This document shows, piece after piece, positions 9,149 to 19,378 of a stretch of 64,000 nt of DNA (the first letter of the stretch is position 1; each line of letters begins with the position of its first letter). The DNA lies in NCBI RefSeq assembly GCF_016861655.1, contig NZ_BOLN01000007.1:124001-188000 (forward strand), in the 5' to 3' direction. The notes beneath the pieces are model-generated. The model saw nothing but the letters and a program-made list of their open reading frames with translations, did not search any database and was not told the DNA's origin. This DNA comes from Levilactobacillus lanxiensis. GTDB lineage: Bacteria > Bacillota > Bacilli > Lactobacillales > Lactobacillaceae. Made by a program: the position numbers and the translations under genes.

Positions 9149-9330
9149 GCCGGAGGAGGACAGGACGGAGACGGCTGTGTCGAGGGTGTTAGGCGGCGTT
9201 TCTTGCCGGCTTACAGCCTGGGACAACCTTTGAGACGTGGGTGTTTCACGGCTCAAAGTTGAGGTGGGAGCCCGTTTCTCAGGCGGAAACCGGCCCCACA
9301 GCAGGCGTAGTCCTGGCAGCCGCAGGCGGC
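9149..9330 (-). repeat. B-type structured repeat, inverted copy before murD
   Basis: Opposite orientation to the three tandem copies. Contains GGGACAACCTTTGAGAC, h1 GGCGGC-gtttctt-GCCGGC and an h3 top GAGCC-cgtttctca-GGC. The outer stem AGGAC / GTCCT is short. It ends about 95 bases before the murD start. Confidence 0.7.
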
Positions 9331-9424
9331 AAATTCACCGCAATCCGGTCCGAAACAAATCTGGTTTAACACAATTAAACAAATTTAAAAACATAAGCAT
9401 AAGAATGGAGAGCGAACGGTTATT

Positions 9425-10804
9425 ATGAAACAAATCACGACGTATCAAAATAAAAAAGTGTTGGTCCTGGGACTAGCCAAGAGTGGGGTCAATGCGGCGC
9501 GCCTATTGAAGCGGCTAGGTGCGCAGGTCACCGTCAGTGATGTCAAACCGTTGGCTGAGAATCAGGATGCGCAGGATCTCCAAGCGGATGGGTTTACCGT
9601 GATCACGGGTGAACAAACCGCTGACCTGTTGGATCCGGGTTACGATTACATTGTTAAGAACCCCGGAATCTTCTACGACGTTCCCGTTGTGCAACGGGCG
9701 TTGGCCGAAAAGATTCCCGTAATTGGGGAAATGGAATTGGTTGGCGAAGTTGCCGACGCTGAATTGGTGGCCGTGACCGGGAGCAACGGGAAGACTACGA
9801 CGACCACGATGATTCAAAAGATGTTGGACCGTGACCGGAAGACGGGCAAGGCCGTTTACGCCGGGAACATTGGGATTCCTGCCAGCAAGGTCGTCCAAGA
9901 AGTCACGCCGGACGATACGTTGGTCCTGGAAGTTTCTAGTTTCATGTTAGCCGAAACGACTGAATTTCATCCCCACATCGCCGTGCTGACCAACATCTTC
10001 TCCAACCATTTGGACTACCACAAAACGCGGGCCAATTACGTGGCTGCCAAGATGAAGATCACCGCAAACCAAACGGAGAAGGATTACTTCGTCGTGAACT
10101 TTGACAACACAGAGTGGCGTGACCTGAGCCGCAACACCAAGGCACAAGTTGTGCCGTTCTCCCGGACCAACCAATCCGAGGATGGCGCTTACGAAAAGGA
10201 TGGCGTGCTGTACTTTAAGGAAGAAGCCATCATGCCCGCCAGTGAAATCAAGGTTCCTGGGGACCACAACGTGGAAAATGCGTTGGCGGCCATTGCTGTG
10301 GCCAAAATCAAGGGCGTCAGCACCAGTGCCATTGTGGCCGTGCTGCGGACCTTTGGGGGCGTGCGTCACCGGACCCAGTACGTGTTAGAAGCCGAGGGTC
10401 GTCAATACTACAACGATTCCAAGGCAACCGACATGGAAGCCACTGAGATGGCCTTAAAGGGCTTCAGCGCGCCCGTTGTCTTACTGGCAGGGGGCTTGGA
10501 CCGCGGCTACACCTTTGAAAAGATGCTGCCAGCCTTCAAGGCCCACGTCAAAGCCATCGTCTTGTTTGGCCAAACGGCTGATTTGTTAGCTGAAACGGCT
10601 AAGCAAGCGGGAATTTCCACCATTAAAATGACTGAAAACGTTGAAACGGCGGTTCCCGTGGCGTACGATTTAAGTGAACCCGGCGACATCATCCTCTTGT
10701 CGCCCGCCAATGCCAGTTGGGATCAATACCCGAACTTTGAGGTCAGAGGTGACCGGTTTATCAAGGCCGTTGAGCAATTAACGGGCAAACAGGAGGAAAA
10801 ATAA
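9425..10804 (+). CDS. murD: UDP-N-acetylmuramoyl-L-alanine--D-glutamate ligase
   Basis: 459 residues. Adds D-glutamate to UDP-MurNAc-L-Ala with ATP. Motifs are [10 protein letters not shown] (N-terminal UDP-binding domain), the P-loop [13 protein letters not shown] (about 117-129), FSNHLDYH and [12 protein letters not shown] 9425 has only a distant GGAGAG (9407-9412), so translation may be modest. The terminator after mraY and 1.4 kb of repeats separate it from the upstream cluster. It therefore needs its own promoter, or read-through; I could not place one confidently in the A/T-rich 60 bases before it. Confidence 0.97.
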   Translation: MKQITTYQNKKVLVLGLAKSGVNAARLLKRLGAQVTVSDVKPLAENQDAQDLQADGFTVITGEQTADLLDPGYDYIVKNPGIFYDVPVVQRALAEKIPVIGEMELVGEVADAELVAVTGSNGKTTTTTMIQKMLDRDRKTGKAVYAGNIGIPASKVVQEVTPDDTLVLEVSSFMLAETTEFHPHIAVLTNIFSNHLDYHKTRANYVAAKMKITANQTEKDYFVVNFDNTEWRDLSRNTKAQVVPFSRTNQSEDGAYEKDGVLYFKEEAIMPASEIKVPGDHNVENALAAIAVAKIKGVSTSAIVAVLRTFGGVRHRTQYVLEAEGRQYYNDSKATDMEATEMALKGFSAPVVLLAGGLDRGYTFEKMLPAFKAHVKAIVLFGQTADLLAETAKQAGISTIKMTENVETAVPVAYDLSEPGDIILLSPANASWDQYPNFEVRGDRFIKAVEQLTGKQEEK

Positions 10805-11898
10805 TGCGATTAATGGTATCGGGTGGCGGTACCGGGGGCCACATTTACCCGGCGCTGGCGCTTATCAAAGCGTTAAAGAAACGCGAACCAGATTCAGAGG
10901 TCATGTACGTGGGTTCTGAACGGGGCTTGGAAAGCACGATTGTGCCGGCCAAGGGCATCCCGTTTCAGGCCACGCGCATCCAAGGTTTCAAGCGTTCGCT
11001 GTCCCTAGAAAATTTCAAAACAATCTACTTATTCTTAAAGAGTGTGCACGCCGCTAAGAAAATGATTCGGCAATTCAAGCCGGACGTGGTGGTCGGCACG
11101 GGGGGCTATGTCTCCGGTGCTGTGGTTTACGCCGCCGCGCGGTTGCACGTGCCCACGATGATTCACGAACAAAACAGTGTCGTGGGGATTACCAACCGGT
11201 TTTTGAGCCGCTACGTGGACCGTATCGCCTACGTGTTTGACGCCGCCCTCGACCAGTTACCCGCTAGCAAAATGGTGAAGACCGGGAATCCCCGGGCCCA
11301 GGAAGCTGCGGAGGTGGTCAGCCACTTTAGTTGGTCCGAGTACAAGTTGCAAGACGACGTGCCGACGCTATTGATCTTCGGGGGTTCCCAAGGGGCCCTC
11401 AAGATCAACGCTGCCACGGTCGCTGCGATTCCAACGTTTAACCAACGCAAGTACCAAGTGGTCTTCGTGACCGGGCAAAAGCGTTACGACGGCGTCATGG
11501 AACAGCTAAAGAACGTTGACGTGGCCGCTAACGTGGTCGTCAAGCCGTACATCAGCAACATGCCAGAGGTCTTGCCCAAGGTCGCCGCAATCGTCGGCCG
11601 AGCCGGCGCAACCAGCCTGGCAGAAATCACGGCTGACGGGATACCGTCAATCCTGATTCCTAGTCCGTACGTCACGGCGAACCACCAAACCAAGAACGCG
11701 CAATCACTGGCGTCCGTGGGAGCAGCGGAGATCATCACCGAAGAAAACTTAACCGGCGAGACCTTAATTAAAAAGGCCGACCAGTTAATGACCGATGATG
11801 GTCTACGCCAAGACATGGCCGCAGCGTCCAAGCAATTAGGCGTCCCAGACGCCGCCGACCGGGTGTTGGACGTTGTTGAAACCCTAAAGCAGGGCTAA
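10804..11898 (+). CDS. murG: Lipid II synthase, GlcNAc transferase MurG
   Basis: 364 residues. Transfers GlcNAc from UDP-GlcNAc to lipid I at the inner face of the membrane. Glycine loops [15 protein letters not shown] (about 6-20) and [10 protein letters not shown] (about 197-206), plus [11 protein letters not shown] and [12 protein letters not shown], are diagnostic. TAATG overlap with murD and a strong CAGGAGGAAAA site indicate coupling. Confidence 0.97.
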   Translation: MRLMVSGGGTGGHIYPALALIKALKKREPDSEVMYVGSERGLESTIVPAKGIPFQATRIQGFKRSLSLENFKTIYLFLKSVHAAKKMIRQFKPDVVVGTGGYVSGAVVYAAARLHVPTMIHEQNSVVGITNRFLSRYVDRIAYVFDAALDQLPASKMVKTGNPRAQEAAEVVSHFSWSEYKLQDDVPTLLIFGGSQGALKINAATVAAIPTFNQRKYQVVFVTGQKRYDGVMEQLKNVDVAANVVVKPYISNMPEVLPKVAAIVGRAGATSLAEITADGIPSILIPSPYVTANHQTKNAQSLASVGAAEIITEENLTGETLIKKADQLMTDDGLRQDMAAASKQLGVPDAADRVLDVVETLKQG

Positions 11899-11908
11899 AC
11901 AGCGTGAA

Positions 11909-12143
11909 ACTAGAAAATGAGTGGTCGCATGTCGTTCCTGGCGGTGGGCGCAAGCAGGCCCGCTATGGGGAACGGCGCCAGCCAAAGGGCGGTCTGCCGC
12001 CTCGACTTGAGGCCTGAAAAAACGTCAGTCTTCAAGCACGTCCCGTGTTCTAAACTGGGAAAAGCACTCAGCCAAGAACACCGACACAGCGGGCCAGCTT
12101 GGCCCACCTCTGGTCACTAAGACGGACGACAATATTTTCTAGT
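11909..12143 (+). repeat. B-type structured repeat after murG
   Basis: Outer arms ACTAGAAAAT (11909-11918) and ATTTTCTAGT (12134-12143) are perfect. Inside them GGTGGGC and GGCCCGCT pair with AGCGGGCC and GCCCACC. The h3 top reads AGCC-aaagggc-GGTCT. It starts 11 bases after the murG stop. Confidence 0.78.
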
Positions 12144-12308
12144 AATAGCGTGTTAGCCTGAAATAAGTCTTCAGGCTGTCTGCATCGGTGTTCGACTGTC
12201 GTCAGTCTGATGACTGTTAGGAAAATAACTAGAAGGACTAACGACACAACGGGCTAGTCCAGCACGACATGGACTAAGCAACTGCGGGTTAACCTCGTGT
12301 CAGCTGCA

Positions 12309-12556
12309 GGGATGGTGCGTGAAAACTGAGTGGCAAGTCTGAGTGACCAGAGGCGGATCAAGACACACAGCTGTGTCGATGGTCTTAGCTGAGTGATTTT
12401 CTCAGCTTAGAGCATGGGACGACCTTTGAGACCGGTTTTCAGGCTCAAAGTCGAGGTGGAAGCCCGCTTCTTAGGCTGGAACCGGCCCCACAGCAGGGGG
12501 TCTTGAATCCGCCGCCGGGAACGGCAGTCACTTGCCGGCTCAGTTTTCACCATCCC
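12309..12556 (-). repeat. B-type core inside A-type arms, before divIB
   Basis: Outer arms GGGATGGTG and TGAAAACTGAG pair with CTCAGTTTTCACCATCCC; the left arm carries an extra CG. Inside is a standard B core, starting GTGACCAGAGG. Its closing stem is GGATCAAGAC / GTCTTGAATCC, and h2 CTTTGAGACC / GGCTCAAAG follows. This copy shows that A and B share one architecture. Confidence 0.8.
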
Positions 12557-12612
12557 GGAGGCGATGACAAAAACAAGTTTAACCCACAAGTAAGGACGGG
12601 AGGTGGACGGCC

Positions 12613-13470
12613 GTGAAGTTTCGGCTGAACCGCAACGAGTCAAAACAACAGCGGGCCATGACGCCATGGGAAGAGTACCAAGCCCAGGCGGAGGCCAAGC
12701 GCAAGCAAGCCAACACCCCCAAGTGGGTGCACAAGGCCAAGCGCATCGGGGACAAGTTGCCCCGGCTCAAGCATCAACGCAACCGAAAACTGATTCGGCG
12801 GCTGAGCATTCTACTGACGAGCTTTACCGTGGTGATCCTGGCGATGGTGTATCTGCTCTCGCCACTGAGCCATTTTCAAACGGTGCGGGTCACCGGGGCG
12901 TCAGCACTCTCGGCCAAACAGGTTCAGCAAGCGACCCGGGTGCGTCCGGGCGATTCAATCTTTCAGGTTGTCGGGCACGAACACCGCCTGCAGCAAAAAG
13001 CAGTGGCGCGTAATTCACGACTTAAGGCCGTTGACATTACCTTCCGTCAGCCCAACCGGGTCACGGTTCACGTCACTGAGTTTGCCACGGCGGGCTACGT
13101 CATGAAGCAAAATCGTTACTATGAGGTCTTAGAAAATGGTATTGTTAGTCAACAATCGGTTGATCAACCCAAGAGTGGCACGCCGGTCTACGGCCATTTC
13201 AAAAAGGCCAAGGCACTTCACCAAATGATCTTGCAATATGCCAAGCTCGATAGTGAAATCAAACGCAGCATCAGTGAGATTCAAGCATCACCGACCAAGG
13301 ATAACCCCGACCGTGTTCATTTGTTCATGAATGACGGCAACGAGGTGTATGCTAGCATCCCTAGTTTCGCCAAGAAAATGGCCTATTATCCAGGCATTGC
13401 GGCCAAGCTGAAACAAAAGGGTGTGGTCAATTTGGAAGTCGGGGCGTACTCGTACCCGTTCAAAAAATAA
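12613..13470 (+). CDS. divIB: Cell division protein DivIB (FtsQ)
   Basis: 285 residues; bitopic protein of the DivIB-DivIC-FtsL complex. The basic cytoplasmic region (1-62) contains TPWEEYQAQAEAKRKQA. One transmembrane helix follows (about 65-84, SILLTSFTVVILAMVYLLS), then an extracellular POTRA domain starting at FQTVRVTGASALSAKQV. GTG 12613 is preceded by GGGAGGTGG (12599-12607). Normally adjacent to murG, it is here 714 bases away behind two convergent repeats. Confidence 0.93.
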   Translation: MKFRLNRNESKQQRAMTPWEEYQAQAEAKRKQANTPKWVHKAKRIGDKLPRLKHQRNRKLIRRLSILLTSFTVVILAMVYLLSPLSHFQTVRVTGASALSAKQVQQATRVRPGDSIFQVVGHEHRLQQKAVARNSRLKAVDITFRQPNRVTVHVTEFATAGYVMKQNRYYEVLENGIVSQQSVDQPKSGTPVYGHFKKAKALHQMILQYAKLDSEIKRSISEIQASPTKDNPDRVHLFMNDGNEVYASIPSFAKKMAYYPGIAAKLKQKGVVNLEVGAYSYPFKK

Positions 13471-13492
13471 TTTCATTTTGATTGCATTGTAT

Positions 13493-13515
13493 AAAAAGCG
13501 TCAATAAGGCTTTTT
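13493..13515 (+). terminator. Weak hairpin after divIB
   Basis: AAAAAGC / GCTTTTT, 7 bp, overlapping the likely -35 of the ftsA promoter. It could be a weak terminator. Confidence 0.35.
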
Positions 13516-13540
13516 CAACCCCTAGTAAATGTGGTAAACT
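13513..13540 (+). promoter_or_regulatory. Promoter of ftsA-ftsZ
   Basis: TTTCAA, 16 bases, TAAACT with an extended TGG (TGTGGTAAACT). The same extended -10 occurs before mraZ. It serves the ftsA-to-divIVA block. Confidence 0.5.
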
Positions 13541-13612
13541 GAAAAATAATTAGGAGAAAAAGCGAATTCATGCAGTGTTGATCGATAATTAACTTAGGAG
13601 GTTCCTTTTTCT

Positions 13613-14947
13613 ATGGATAATTCAGGGATGTACGTTGGTCTCGATATAGGAACCACCTCAATAAAAGTCATTGTTGCTGAGAATGTTAAAGGGCAAATGA
13701 ACGTTATTGGTGTGGGAAACGAACGTTCGAATGGGGTCAGCCGCGGTGTCATCGTGGATATTGACAAAGCAGCTGAAGCCATTCAGCGCGCCGTTCGACA
13801 AGCCGAAGAGAAGGCCAGCATCGAGATTCATGATGTGATTGTGGGGATTCCCGCAAACTTATTAAAAATTGAACCATGTAGTGGCATGATCGCCATTGAC
13901 GACCAGTCACGTGAAATCACGGGTCGTGACGTCCGGAGTGTCTCCGCCGCTGCGCTGATCCAGAGCCTACCGCCAGAACGAGAAGTCGTCGACATTTTAG
14001 CCGATGAATTCGTCGTTGACGGGTTTGATGGTATCAAGGATCCCCGCGGAATGGTCGGGGTACGCCTCGAACTTCATGGGACCATCTTTACTGGCCCCAA
14101 GACCATTATGCACAATACCCGTAAAGCCGTTGAACAAGCCGGCTTGAACCTGCGGGGAACGGTCATCAATCCGATGGCCCAAGGCATGATGGTCATGAAC
14201 GATGGTGAACAAGACTTTGGGACCATCTTGATCGATTTGGGGGGTGGCCAAGCCACTGCTGCGGTCATTCATGATCACCAATTGAAGTACATCGACGTGG
14301 ACCAAGAGGGTGGCCAATTCATTACCAAGGATATTTCCGTGGTTCTGAACACCTCCCTGGACAGTGCGGAGAAGTTGAAGCGCGACTACGGTTACGCTGA
14401 TTCAACGCAGGCCAGCGACGAAGACGAATTTCCCGTTGACGTGGTCGGCCAAAGCCAACCCACGCCAATTTCAGAAAAATACTTAGCGGAGATCATTGAG
14501 GCCCGGTTGGACCAGATCTTCAAGCGCCTCCGCGGTAATTTGGATAAGGTGCAAGCCCTTGAATTACCCGGTGGTATCGTGTTAACCGGTGGGGTTGCGG
14601 CCTTACCAGGCATTACGGATCTGGCCACGGACGAATTTAACACTAACGTTCGGGTTTACGTGCCAGATCAAATGGGACTGCGTCATCCTTCCTTTACGTT
14701 GGCGCTGGCTCTTGTGAAATACTTTGGGGGGCTGAGTGAGATTGATCTGCTCATCAAGAGTGCTTTGACGGGCTCCACCCAACTAGCCGATGAAACCGAC
14801 GAGATTCGTCAACGTGAACAGGATGCTGAGAACCAACAACAGCAATCTGCTGCGCCACAATCAACTCAGGGTAAGCAAGCGAAACCGAAAAAGAAGAAAA
14901 ATCGCTCTGAAGGCATTCGAAAGTTCTTCAGCGACTTCTTCGACTAA
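13613..14947 (+). CDS. ftsA: Cell division protein FtsA
   Basis: 444 residues; actin-like ATPase that tethers FtsZ to the membrane. [14 protein letters not shown] (about 8-21) is phosphate loop 1, and [16 protein letters not shown] and [12 protein letters not shown] are the other nucleotide-binding segments. The Q-rich linker (about 400-425) ends in [17 protein letters not shown], an amphipathic membrane-targeting helix. ATG 13613 follows TTAGGAGGTT. It ends 22 bases before ftsZ. Confidence 0.97.
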   Translation: MDNSGMYVGLDIGTTSIKVIVAENVKGQMNVIGVGNERSNGVSRGVIVDIDKAAEAIQRAVRQAEEKASIEIHDVIVGIPANLLKIEPCSGMIAIDDQSREITGRDVRSVSAAALIQSLPPEREVVDILADEFVVDGFDGIKDPRGMVGVRLELHGTIFTGPKTIMHNTRKAVEQAGLNLRGTVINPMAQGMMVMNDGEQDFGTILIDLGGGQATAAVIHDHQLKYIDVDQEGGQFITKDISVVLNTSLDSAEKLKRDYGYADSTQASDEDEFPVDVVGQSQPTPISEKYLAEIIEARLDQIFKRLRGNLDKVQALELPGGIVLTGGVAALPGITDLATDEFNTNVRVYVPDQMGLRHPSFTLALALVKYFGGLSEIDLLIKSALTGSTQLADETDEIRQREQDAENQQQQSAAPQSTQGKQAKPKKKKNRSEGIRKFFSDFFD

Positions 14948-14969
14948 CGCGAGATGGAGGAATACACAA

Positions 14970-16244
14970 ATGGAATACTCACTAGATTCAGCACAAAATA
15001 ATGGGGCCATCATTAAGGTGATTGGTGTCGGCGGTGGTGGTAACAACGCCGTTAACCGGATGATTGCCGAAGACGTTAAGGGTGTCGAATTTATCGTGGC
15101 CAACACGGATGTGCAGGCCCTCGAAGCCTCAAAGGCCGAAACAAAAATTCAACTCGGGCCGAAACTCACCAAGGGTCTTGGTGCCGGGGCTAACCCAGAA
15201 GTTGGGGCCAAAGCTGCCGAAGAAAGCGAAGAACAGATCACCGAAGCCTTACAAGGGGCCGACATGGTCTTCGTCACTGCCGGAATGGGCGGGGGTACCG
15301 GTAACGGTGCTGCGCCTATCGTGGCTAAAATCGCCAAAGAGGGCGGTGCACTGACGGTTGGGGTTGTTACCCGGCCATTCAGTTTTGAAGGCCCACGGCG
15401 GGGTCGTTTCGCCGCTGAAGGGGTTGCCGCAATGAAGGAGAACGTGGACACGTTGATCGTCATTGCCAACAACCGCTTGTTAGAAATCGTTGACAAGAAG
15501 ACGCCAATGATGGAAGCCTTCCAAGAAGCCGATAACGTCTTACGTCAAGGGGTTCAAGGCATCTCTGACTTGATCACGAGCCCTGGCTACGTTAACTTGG
15601 ACTTTGCTGATGTGAAGACGGTTATGAAGGACCAAGGGGCAGCCCTGATGGGTATCGGCTCCGCTAACGGTGAAAACCGCACGGAAGACGCAACCAAGAA
15701 GGCTATCTCTTCACCACTGCTGGAAGTTTCTATCGATGGGGCCGAACAAGTTCTGTTGAACATCACTGGTGGTCCGGACCTGTCCTTGTTTGAAGCCCAA
15801 GCCGCTTCACAAATCGTGTCCGATGCCGCTACTAGCGACGTCAACATCATCTTCGGGACGTCCATTGACGAAGACCTCGGCGATGAAGTTCGGGTCACGG
15901 TTATCGCAACGGGGATCGACAAGAAGAAGGAAGAACGCGAAGCTGCACAACACAGCCGCGTTGCCCGTCGTGCCGAAAACCAACAACCTCGGAACACGGA
16001 TTCTCGTAACGATGCCCCTAGCCAGGAGACTGAAAAGGATCCATTTGGCAACTGGGACATCCGCGAACCCGCGCACCGTCCAGAACCTAAGAGCAGTAAC
16101 AACACTAGCAGTTCCAACAGTGAATTTGCTGGGGTTGACAAGCCTGATTTCAACATCTTTAACCCGAGTGAAAATGACACCTCGGCAGCAGATGACAACA
16201 AGGGCGAAGACACGCCACCATTCTTCAAGCGGCGGCGGAAGTAA
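14970..16244 (+). CDS. ftsZ: Cell division GTPase FtsZ
   Basis: 424 residues; tubulin-like GTPase forming the Z ring. [11 protein letters not shown] lies near residues 20-30. The tubulin signature GGGTGNG is at 107-113, followed by [13 protein letters not shown] and [20 protein letters not shown] long disordered linker (about 320-410) ends in the conserved tail [10 protein letters not shown], which binds FtsA and SepF. ATG 14970 is chosen for the ideal ATGGAGGAA site (14954-14962). The reading frame extends 60 codons upstream, but that part overlaps ftsA. Confidence 0.98.
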   Translation: MEYSLDSAQNNGAIIKVIGVGGGGNNAVNRMIAEDVKGVEFIVANTDVQALEASKAETKIQLGPKLTKGLGAGANPEVGAKAAEESEEQITEALQGADMVFVTAGMGGGTGNGAAPIVAKIAKEGGALTVGVVTRPFSFEGPRRGRFAAEGVAAMKENVDTLIVIANNRLLEIVDKKTPMMEAFQEADNVLRQGVQGISDLITSPGYVNLDFADVKTVMKDQGAALMGIGSANGENRTEDATKKAISSPLLEVSIDGAEQVLLNITGGPDLSLFEAQAASQIVSDAATSDVNIIFGTSIDEDLGDEVRVTVIATGIDKKKEEREAAQHSRVARRAENQQPRNTDSRNDAPSQETEKDPFGNWDIREPAHRPEPKSSNNTSSSNSEFAGVDKPDFNIFNPSENDTSAADDNKGEDTPPFFKRRRK

Positions 16245-16285
16245 CGTCTATCAGATAGAATTCGTGTTGAGAGGAGTGGCGCACC

Positions 16286-16723
16286 ATGGCGGAGAAGTTT
16301 AGTCTCAGCAAATTTTTTGGCATGAACGATGAATATGACGAAGACTACGAGGACGACCCAACAACGGCTCCGGTAGCCCAGTCGAAGCCAAAGCCAACTA
16401 CCCCCAGTCGACCGGCCGACAGTCGAAAGGTGGTTGCCATGCGATCTGCAAATACTAGTCACATCGCGATCTGCGAACCGCGAATCTATTCCGATGCGAA
16501 GTCGATTGCGAAACAGATTACTGGTGGGGATGCGGTCATCGTTAATTTTGCCCGGGTGGATGAATCCCAAGCCCAACGCATCGTGGATTTCTTAAATGGA
16601 ACCGCGTTTGCCGTGGGTGGCGAAATCAAACGGATCGGTGAACAGATTTTTCTGTGCACGCCCCACAACTTCGAGGTCAGCGGCGATGTTGCCGCCAACC
16701 TCGGGACTCAAGTCACACAATAA
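16286..16723 (+). CDS. sepF: Cell division protein SepF
   Basis: 145 residues. The N-terminal amphipathic helix ([13 protein letters not shown]) binds the membrane. An acidic and then proline-rich linker precedes the C-terminal SepF fold (about 65-135: [49 protein letters not shown]), which polymerises and binds the FtsZ tail. It is an alternative Z-ring anchor. It is preceded by GAGAGGAG and lies 41 bases after ftsZ. Confidence 0.96.
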   Translation: MAEKFSLSKFFGMNDEYDEDYEDDPTTAPVAQSKPKPTTPSRPADSRKVVAMRSANTSHIAICEPRIYSDAKSIAKQITGGDAVIVNFARVDESQAQRIVDFLNGTAFAVGGEIKRIGEQIFLCTPHNFEVSGDVAANLGTQVTQ

Positions 16724-16735
16724 AGGAGCAACGCC

Positions 16736-17020
16736 GTGATACAATTTGTCCTTTTGCTATTTAAAGTCTTGAACTGGGCCGTTAGCGCGTACATCCTGTT
16801 GATTGTGGTGTATGCCTTGCTCAGTTGGCTCCCTGGTGGCTATCAGTCAAAATTTGGTCAAATCATTGGCCGACTCGTCGAACCGTTCCTCCACTACTTT
16901 GATTTTGTATCGGTGGGACCACTCGGGTTCGGGCCAGTGGTGGCCATCATCGTCCTCACGTTGGTCCAATACGGACTGTCAGGACTAGAGTCGATGATTC
17001 TTAGATTATTATTTACATGA
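16736..17020 (+). CDS. ylmG: YggT/YlmG family membrane protein
   Basis: 94 residues, two hydrophobic hairpins (about 3-28 and 62-90) around the family motif YALLSWLPGG. YggT/YlmG proteins sit beside sepF in most Bacillota and are implicated in division or chromosome distribution; the biochemistry is unclear. GTG 16736 is read by AAAGGAGC, 12 bases after sepF. Confidence 0.92.
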   Translation: MIQFVLLLFKVLNWAVSAYILLIVVYALLSWLPGGYQSKFGQIIGRLVEPFLHYFDFVSVGPLGFGPVVAIIVLTLVQYGLSGLESMILRLLFT

Positions 17021-17038
17021 AAATAGGAGGCGAAGAAG

Positions 17039-17818
17039 TTGGATGAGAATGTGCTACAGCATTTTCGGCCGGACGAAGCCCCGCTGATTGACGCAATTGG
17101 CGGCTGGATTCAACAAGTCCAAGACGAATATCGCCCCGTTCTCACGCACTTCTTGAACCCCCGGCAAGTGTACATTGCGTCCACCTTGGCCCGTCGAGCA
17201 GACATGCACGTCCGGTTCAGTGGGGGCCACGAACACGCTGAAATGCAGCGGGCGCTGTTTTACCCGGATTACTACGAACCAGAACCGAAGGACTTTGAGC
17301 TGACGGTCCTGCGTGTCGACTATCCCGTAAAATTTGCCACGCTTCATCACAGTCAGATTCTAGGCACGTTGCTGGGTTCAGGCATTGAGCGTGAAATCCT
17401 CGGGGATATTCTCACCGATGGCCTGAACTGGCAGGTAATCACGGAAAGTAGCATGGCGGATTACCTGTTAGGCCAGGTCGATCACATCGGCCGGGTCAAG
17501 GCACGGTTGCAGGAAGAGTCTTGGAACAACTTACTGGTTCCCATGAATGAGTGGGAGACCGAGGGGGCGACGCTGTCGTCACTGCGGTTAGATAACATCG
17601 TGGGAACGGGCTTTCATTTGTCCCGGCACCGCGCCAAGGAACTGATCGAAGGGGGCAAGGTCCGGTTGAACTGGGCCGAGACTCTGAAACCAGATTTCGA
17701 ACTAGACGTGGCGGACATCGTGTCCGTGCGCGGCTTTGGCCGGATTCGGCTGGATGAAGTCGGTGGTCGAACGAAGAAGGAAAAAATTCGGGTCACCCTA
17801 GCGGTGCTGCAGAAATAG
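17039..17818 (+). CDS. ylmH: RNA-binding S4-domain protein YlmH
   Basis: 259 residues. The N-terminal part has the YlmH fold (FLNPRQVYIASTLARR, FSGGHEHAEMQRALFYPDYY). The C-terminal S4 domain (about 182-240: FHLSRHRAKELIEGGKVRLN, GDIVS-like VADIVSVRGFGRI) binds structured RNA. In B. subtilis YlmH has been linked to rescue of stalled ribosomes. TTG 17039 is the start, because AGGAGG (17025-17030) lies 8 bases upstream. Operon with ylmG and divIVA. Confidence 0.93.
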   Translation: MDENVLQHFRPDEAPLIDAIGGWIQQVQDEYRPVLTHFLNPRQVYIASTLARRADMHVRFSGGHEHAEMQRALFYPDYYEPEPKDFELTVLRVDYPVKFATLHHSQILGTLLGSGIEREILGDILTDGLNWQVITESSMADYLLGQVDHIGRVKARLQEESWNNLLVPMNEWETEGATLSSLRLDNIVGTGFHLSRHRAKELIEGGKVRLNWAETLKPDFELDVADIVSVRGFGRIRLDEVGGRTKKEKIRVTLAVLQK

Positions 17819-17837
17819 ATGCGGAGGGAACAGTGCA

Positions 17838-18545
17838 ATGGTATTAAGTCCATTAGATATTCACAATAAAGAGTTTGGCACAAAGATGCGCGGTTACAAC
17901 GTTGATGAGGTCAATGATTTCTTGGATCAAGTCATCAAGGATTACCAAATTACGTTGAACCACAACAAAGAATTAGAGGAACAACTGGATGCTGCGAACG
18001 AGAAGCTCAAGTACTTTAACGACTTGAAGGATTCCCTGAACCAATCCATCTTGGTTGCGCAAGAGGCCGCCGATAAGGTCAAGGCCAACTCCCAAAAGGA
18101 ATCTGAGATTATCATTCGCGAAGCCCAGAAGCAAAGCTCCGACATCGTTTCTGAAGCCACGAACAAGGGTAACCAGATCATGAATGAAGCTTCCAAGCGC
18201 GCCAAGAAGCTGGCCGTCGAAACCGACGACTTGAAGAAGAGCACGCGGGTCTTCCGGCAACGGCTGCAAGTCATGCTGGAAAGCCAGTTGGAAGTGGTCA
18301 AGTCTAACGACTGGGACAGCCTGTTAAAGGAAGGGTCCATGTCCAGCTACGAAGAAATCAAGAAGGTCGTTGGTGACCGGCTTGACAACGAAGGGCCTCA
18401 GGGCGTACACTCAGAAGCATCCCAACCGGTTGAAGAGACGCCGGTAACGGAAGCCCCTGTGACCGATAGTGGGGACGACAATGGTGAAACCGTTGTGATT
18501 TTCCCAGACAACGACCAACCACAGTTTGACAAAGATAATAATTAA
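17838..18545 (+). CDS. divIVA: Cell division initiation protein DivIVA
   Basis: 235 residues. The N-terminal membrane-curvature-binding domain (SPLDIHNKEFGTKMRGYNVD, then EVNDFLDQV) is followed by a long coiled coil (about 35-160) and an acidic tail (about 185-235). DivIVA recruits partners to septa and poles. It is the last gene of the division cluster. The T-box leader of ileS begins almost at its stop codon. Confidence 0.96.
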   Translation: MVLSPLDIHNKEFGTKMRGYNVDEVNDFLDQVIKDYQITLNHNKELEEQLDAANEKLKYFNDLKDSLNQSILVAQEAADKVKANSQKESEIIIREAQKQSSDIVSEATNKGNQIMNEASKRAKKLAVETDDLKKSTRVFRQRLQVMLESQLEVVKSNDWDSLLKEGSMSSYEEIKKVVGDRLDNEGPQGVHSEASQPVEETPVTEAPVTDSGDDNGETVVIFPDNDQPQFDKDNN

Positions 18546-18790
18546 GCACTGAGAAAAGAACCCCTCAAAAAGAAGGTACTAGCGAGTTAGCGATGGTGGA
18601 AGGCTAACGCCCGCTCTTTTTGTCCGGTATCATTCCCAAAGCTCCACGGCTGAACTTGTAGTAAGCGGTGGCGTTCACGACACGTTACGTTGTTTGAGGG
18701 TGGGGTGCGTTTGCCGTTTTGGCTGCGCGGCCTGCTAAATTTGGGTGGTACCACGAAAACGACTTCGTCCCTAGCGGCAAGTCGTTTTTT
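18546..18790 (+). promoter_or_regulatory. Isoleucine T-box leader (ileS riboswitch)
   Basis: Stem I features include AGCGAGTTAGC ... GGTGGAAGGCTAACG. A likely specifier ATC (Ile) lies at 18629-18631 in CCGGTATCATTCC. The canonical T-box AATTTGGGTGGTACCACG follows (18738-18755). The terminator is ACGACTT / AAGTCGT plus six T (18759-18790). Uncharged tRNA-Ile should stabilise the antiterminator and let transcription proceed. Its target ileS is 1.13 kb downstream, beyond four repeats, which is abnormal. No clear promoter was found; it may lie in the end of divIVA, or upstream transcripts may feed it. Confidence 0.88.
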
Positions 18791-19036
18791 GTTTGCTCTT
18801 TTCTGTTGGTCGTTGGTTTGCGCTCCCGGCGGTGGTCCTTTGCTCCCCACGCTGTGGGGCCCGCTTCCAGCCTGAGGGGCGGTCTTCCAGCTCGCTTTGA
18901 AGCCACGAAAATCACGTGTCTTCAAAGTCGTCCCATGCTCTAACTCGGGTGGGAAACCCCGAGTAAGACCATCGACACAGCGTGGTCCGCAAAACCACCT
19001 CTGGTCGCTCACAACGGCCAACCGAAAGGCAAACAA
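18789..19036 (+). repeat. B-type structured repeat abutting the T-box terminator
   Basis: Left arm TTGTTTGC (18789-18796) pairs with GCAAACAA (19029-19036), continued by GTTGG.CGTTG / CAACGGCCAAC. It begins inside the T-run of the T-box terminator. Interior: closing stem GGTGGT / ACCACC and CACGCTGTG / CACAGCGTG; h1 ACTCGGG / CCCGAGT. Confidence 0.8.
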
Positions 19037-19065
19037 GCACTTGGTTTTGTATGGTGTTGACTGTC

Positions 19066-19252
19066 GCTCCCGGCGGTAATCTTTACTCCCCACGCTGTGG
19101 GGCCCGCTTCCAGCCTGAGAGGCGGTCTTCCAGCTCGCTTTGGAGCCACGAAAAGCACGTGTCTTCAAAGTCGGCCCATGCTCTAACTCGGGTGAGAGAC
19201 CCCGAGTAAGACCATCGACACAGCGTGGTCCGCAAAGTTACCTCTGGTCGCT
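19066..19252 (+). repeat. B-type structured repeat, second copy before ileS
   Basis: Closely related to the preceding copy, but the closing stem is GGTAA-CTTT / AAAG-TTACC instead of GGTGGT / ACCACC. This is a paired change on both sides. h1 and h3 are conserved; clear outer arms were not found. Confidence 0.78.
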
Positions 19253-19378
19253 TAGGTTAGTGGTGTCAGTGTTAATTTGTTTTGCTGGCCAATCACTATT
19301 TTCTGTAGTGAATGCAGCTTCACTGCTTTACTTGACCGGTAATACTGGGTTTACAGTCACAACTCGTCTTAGCCGAGA

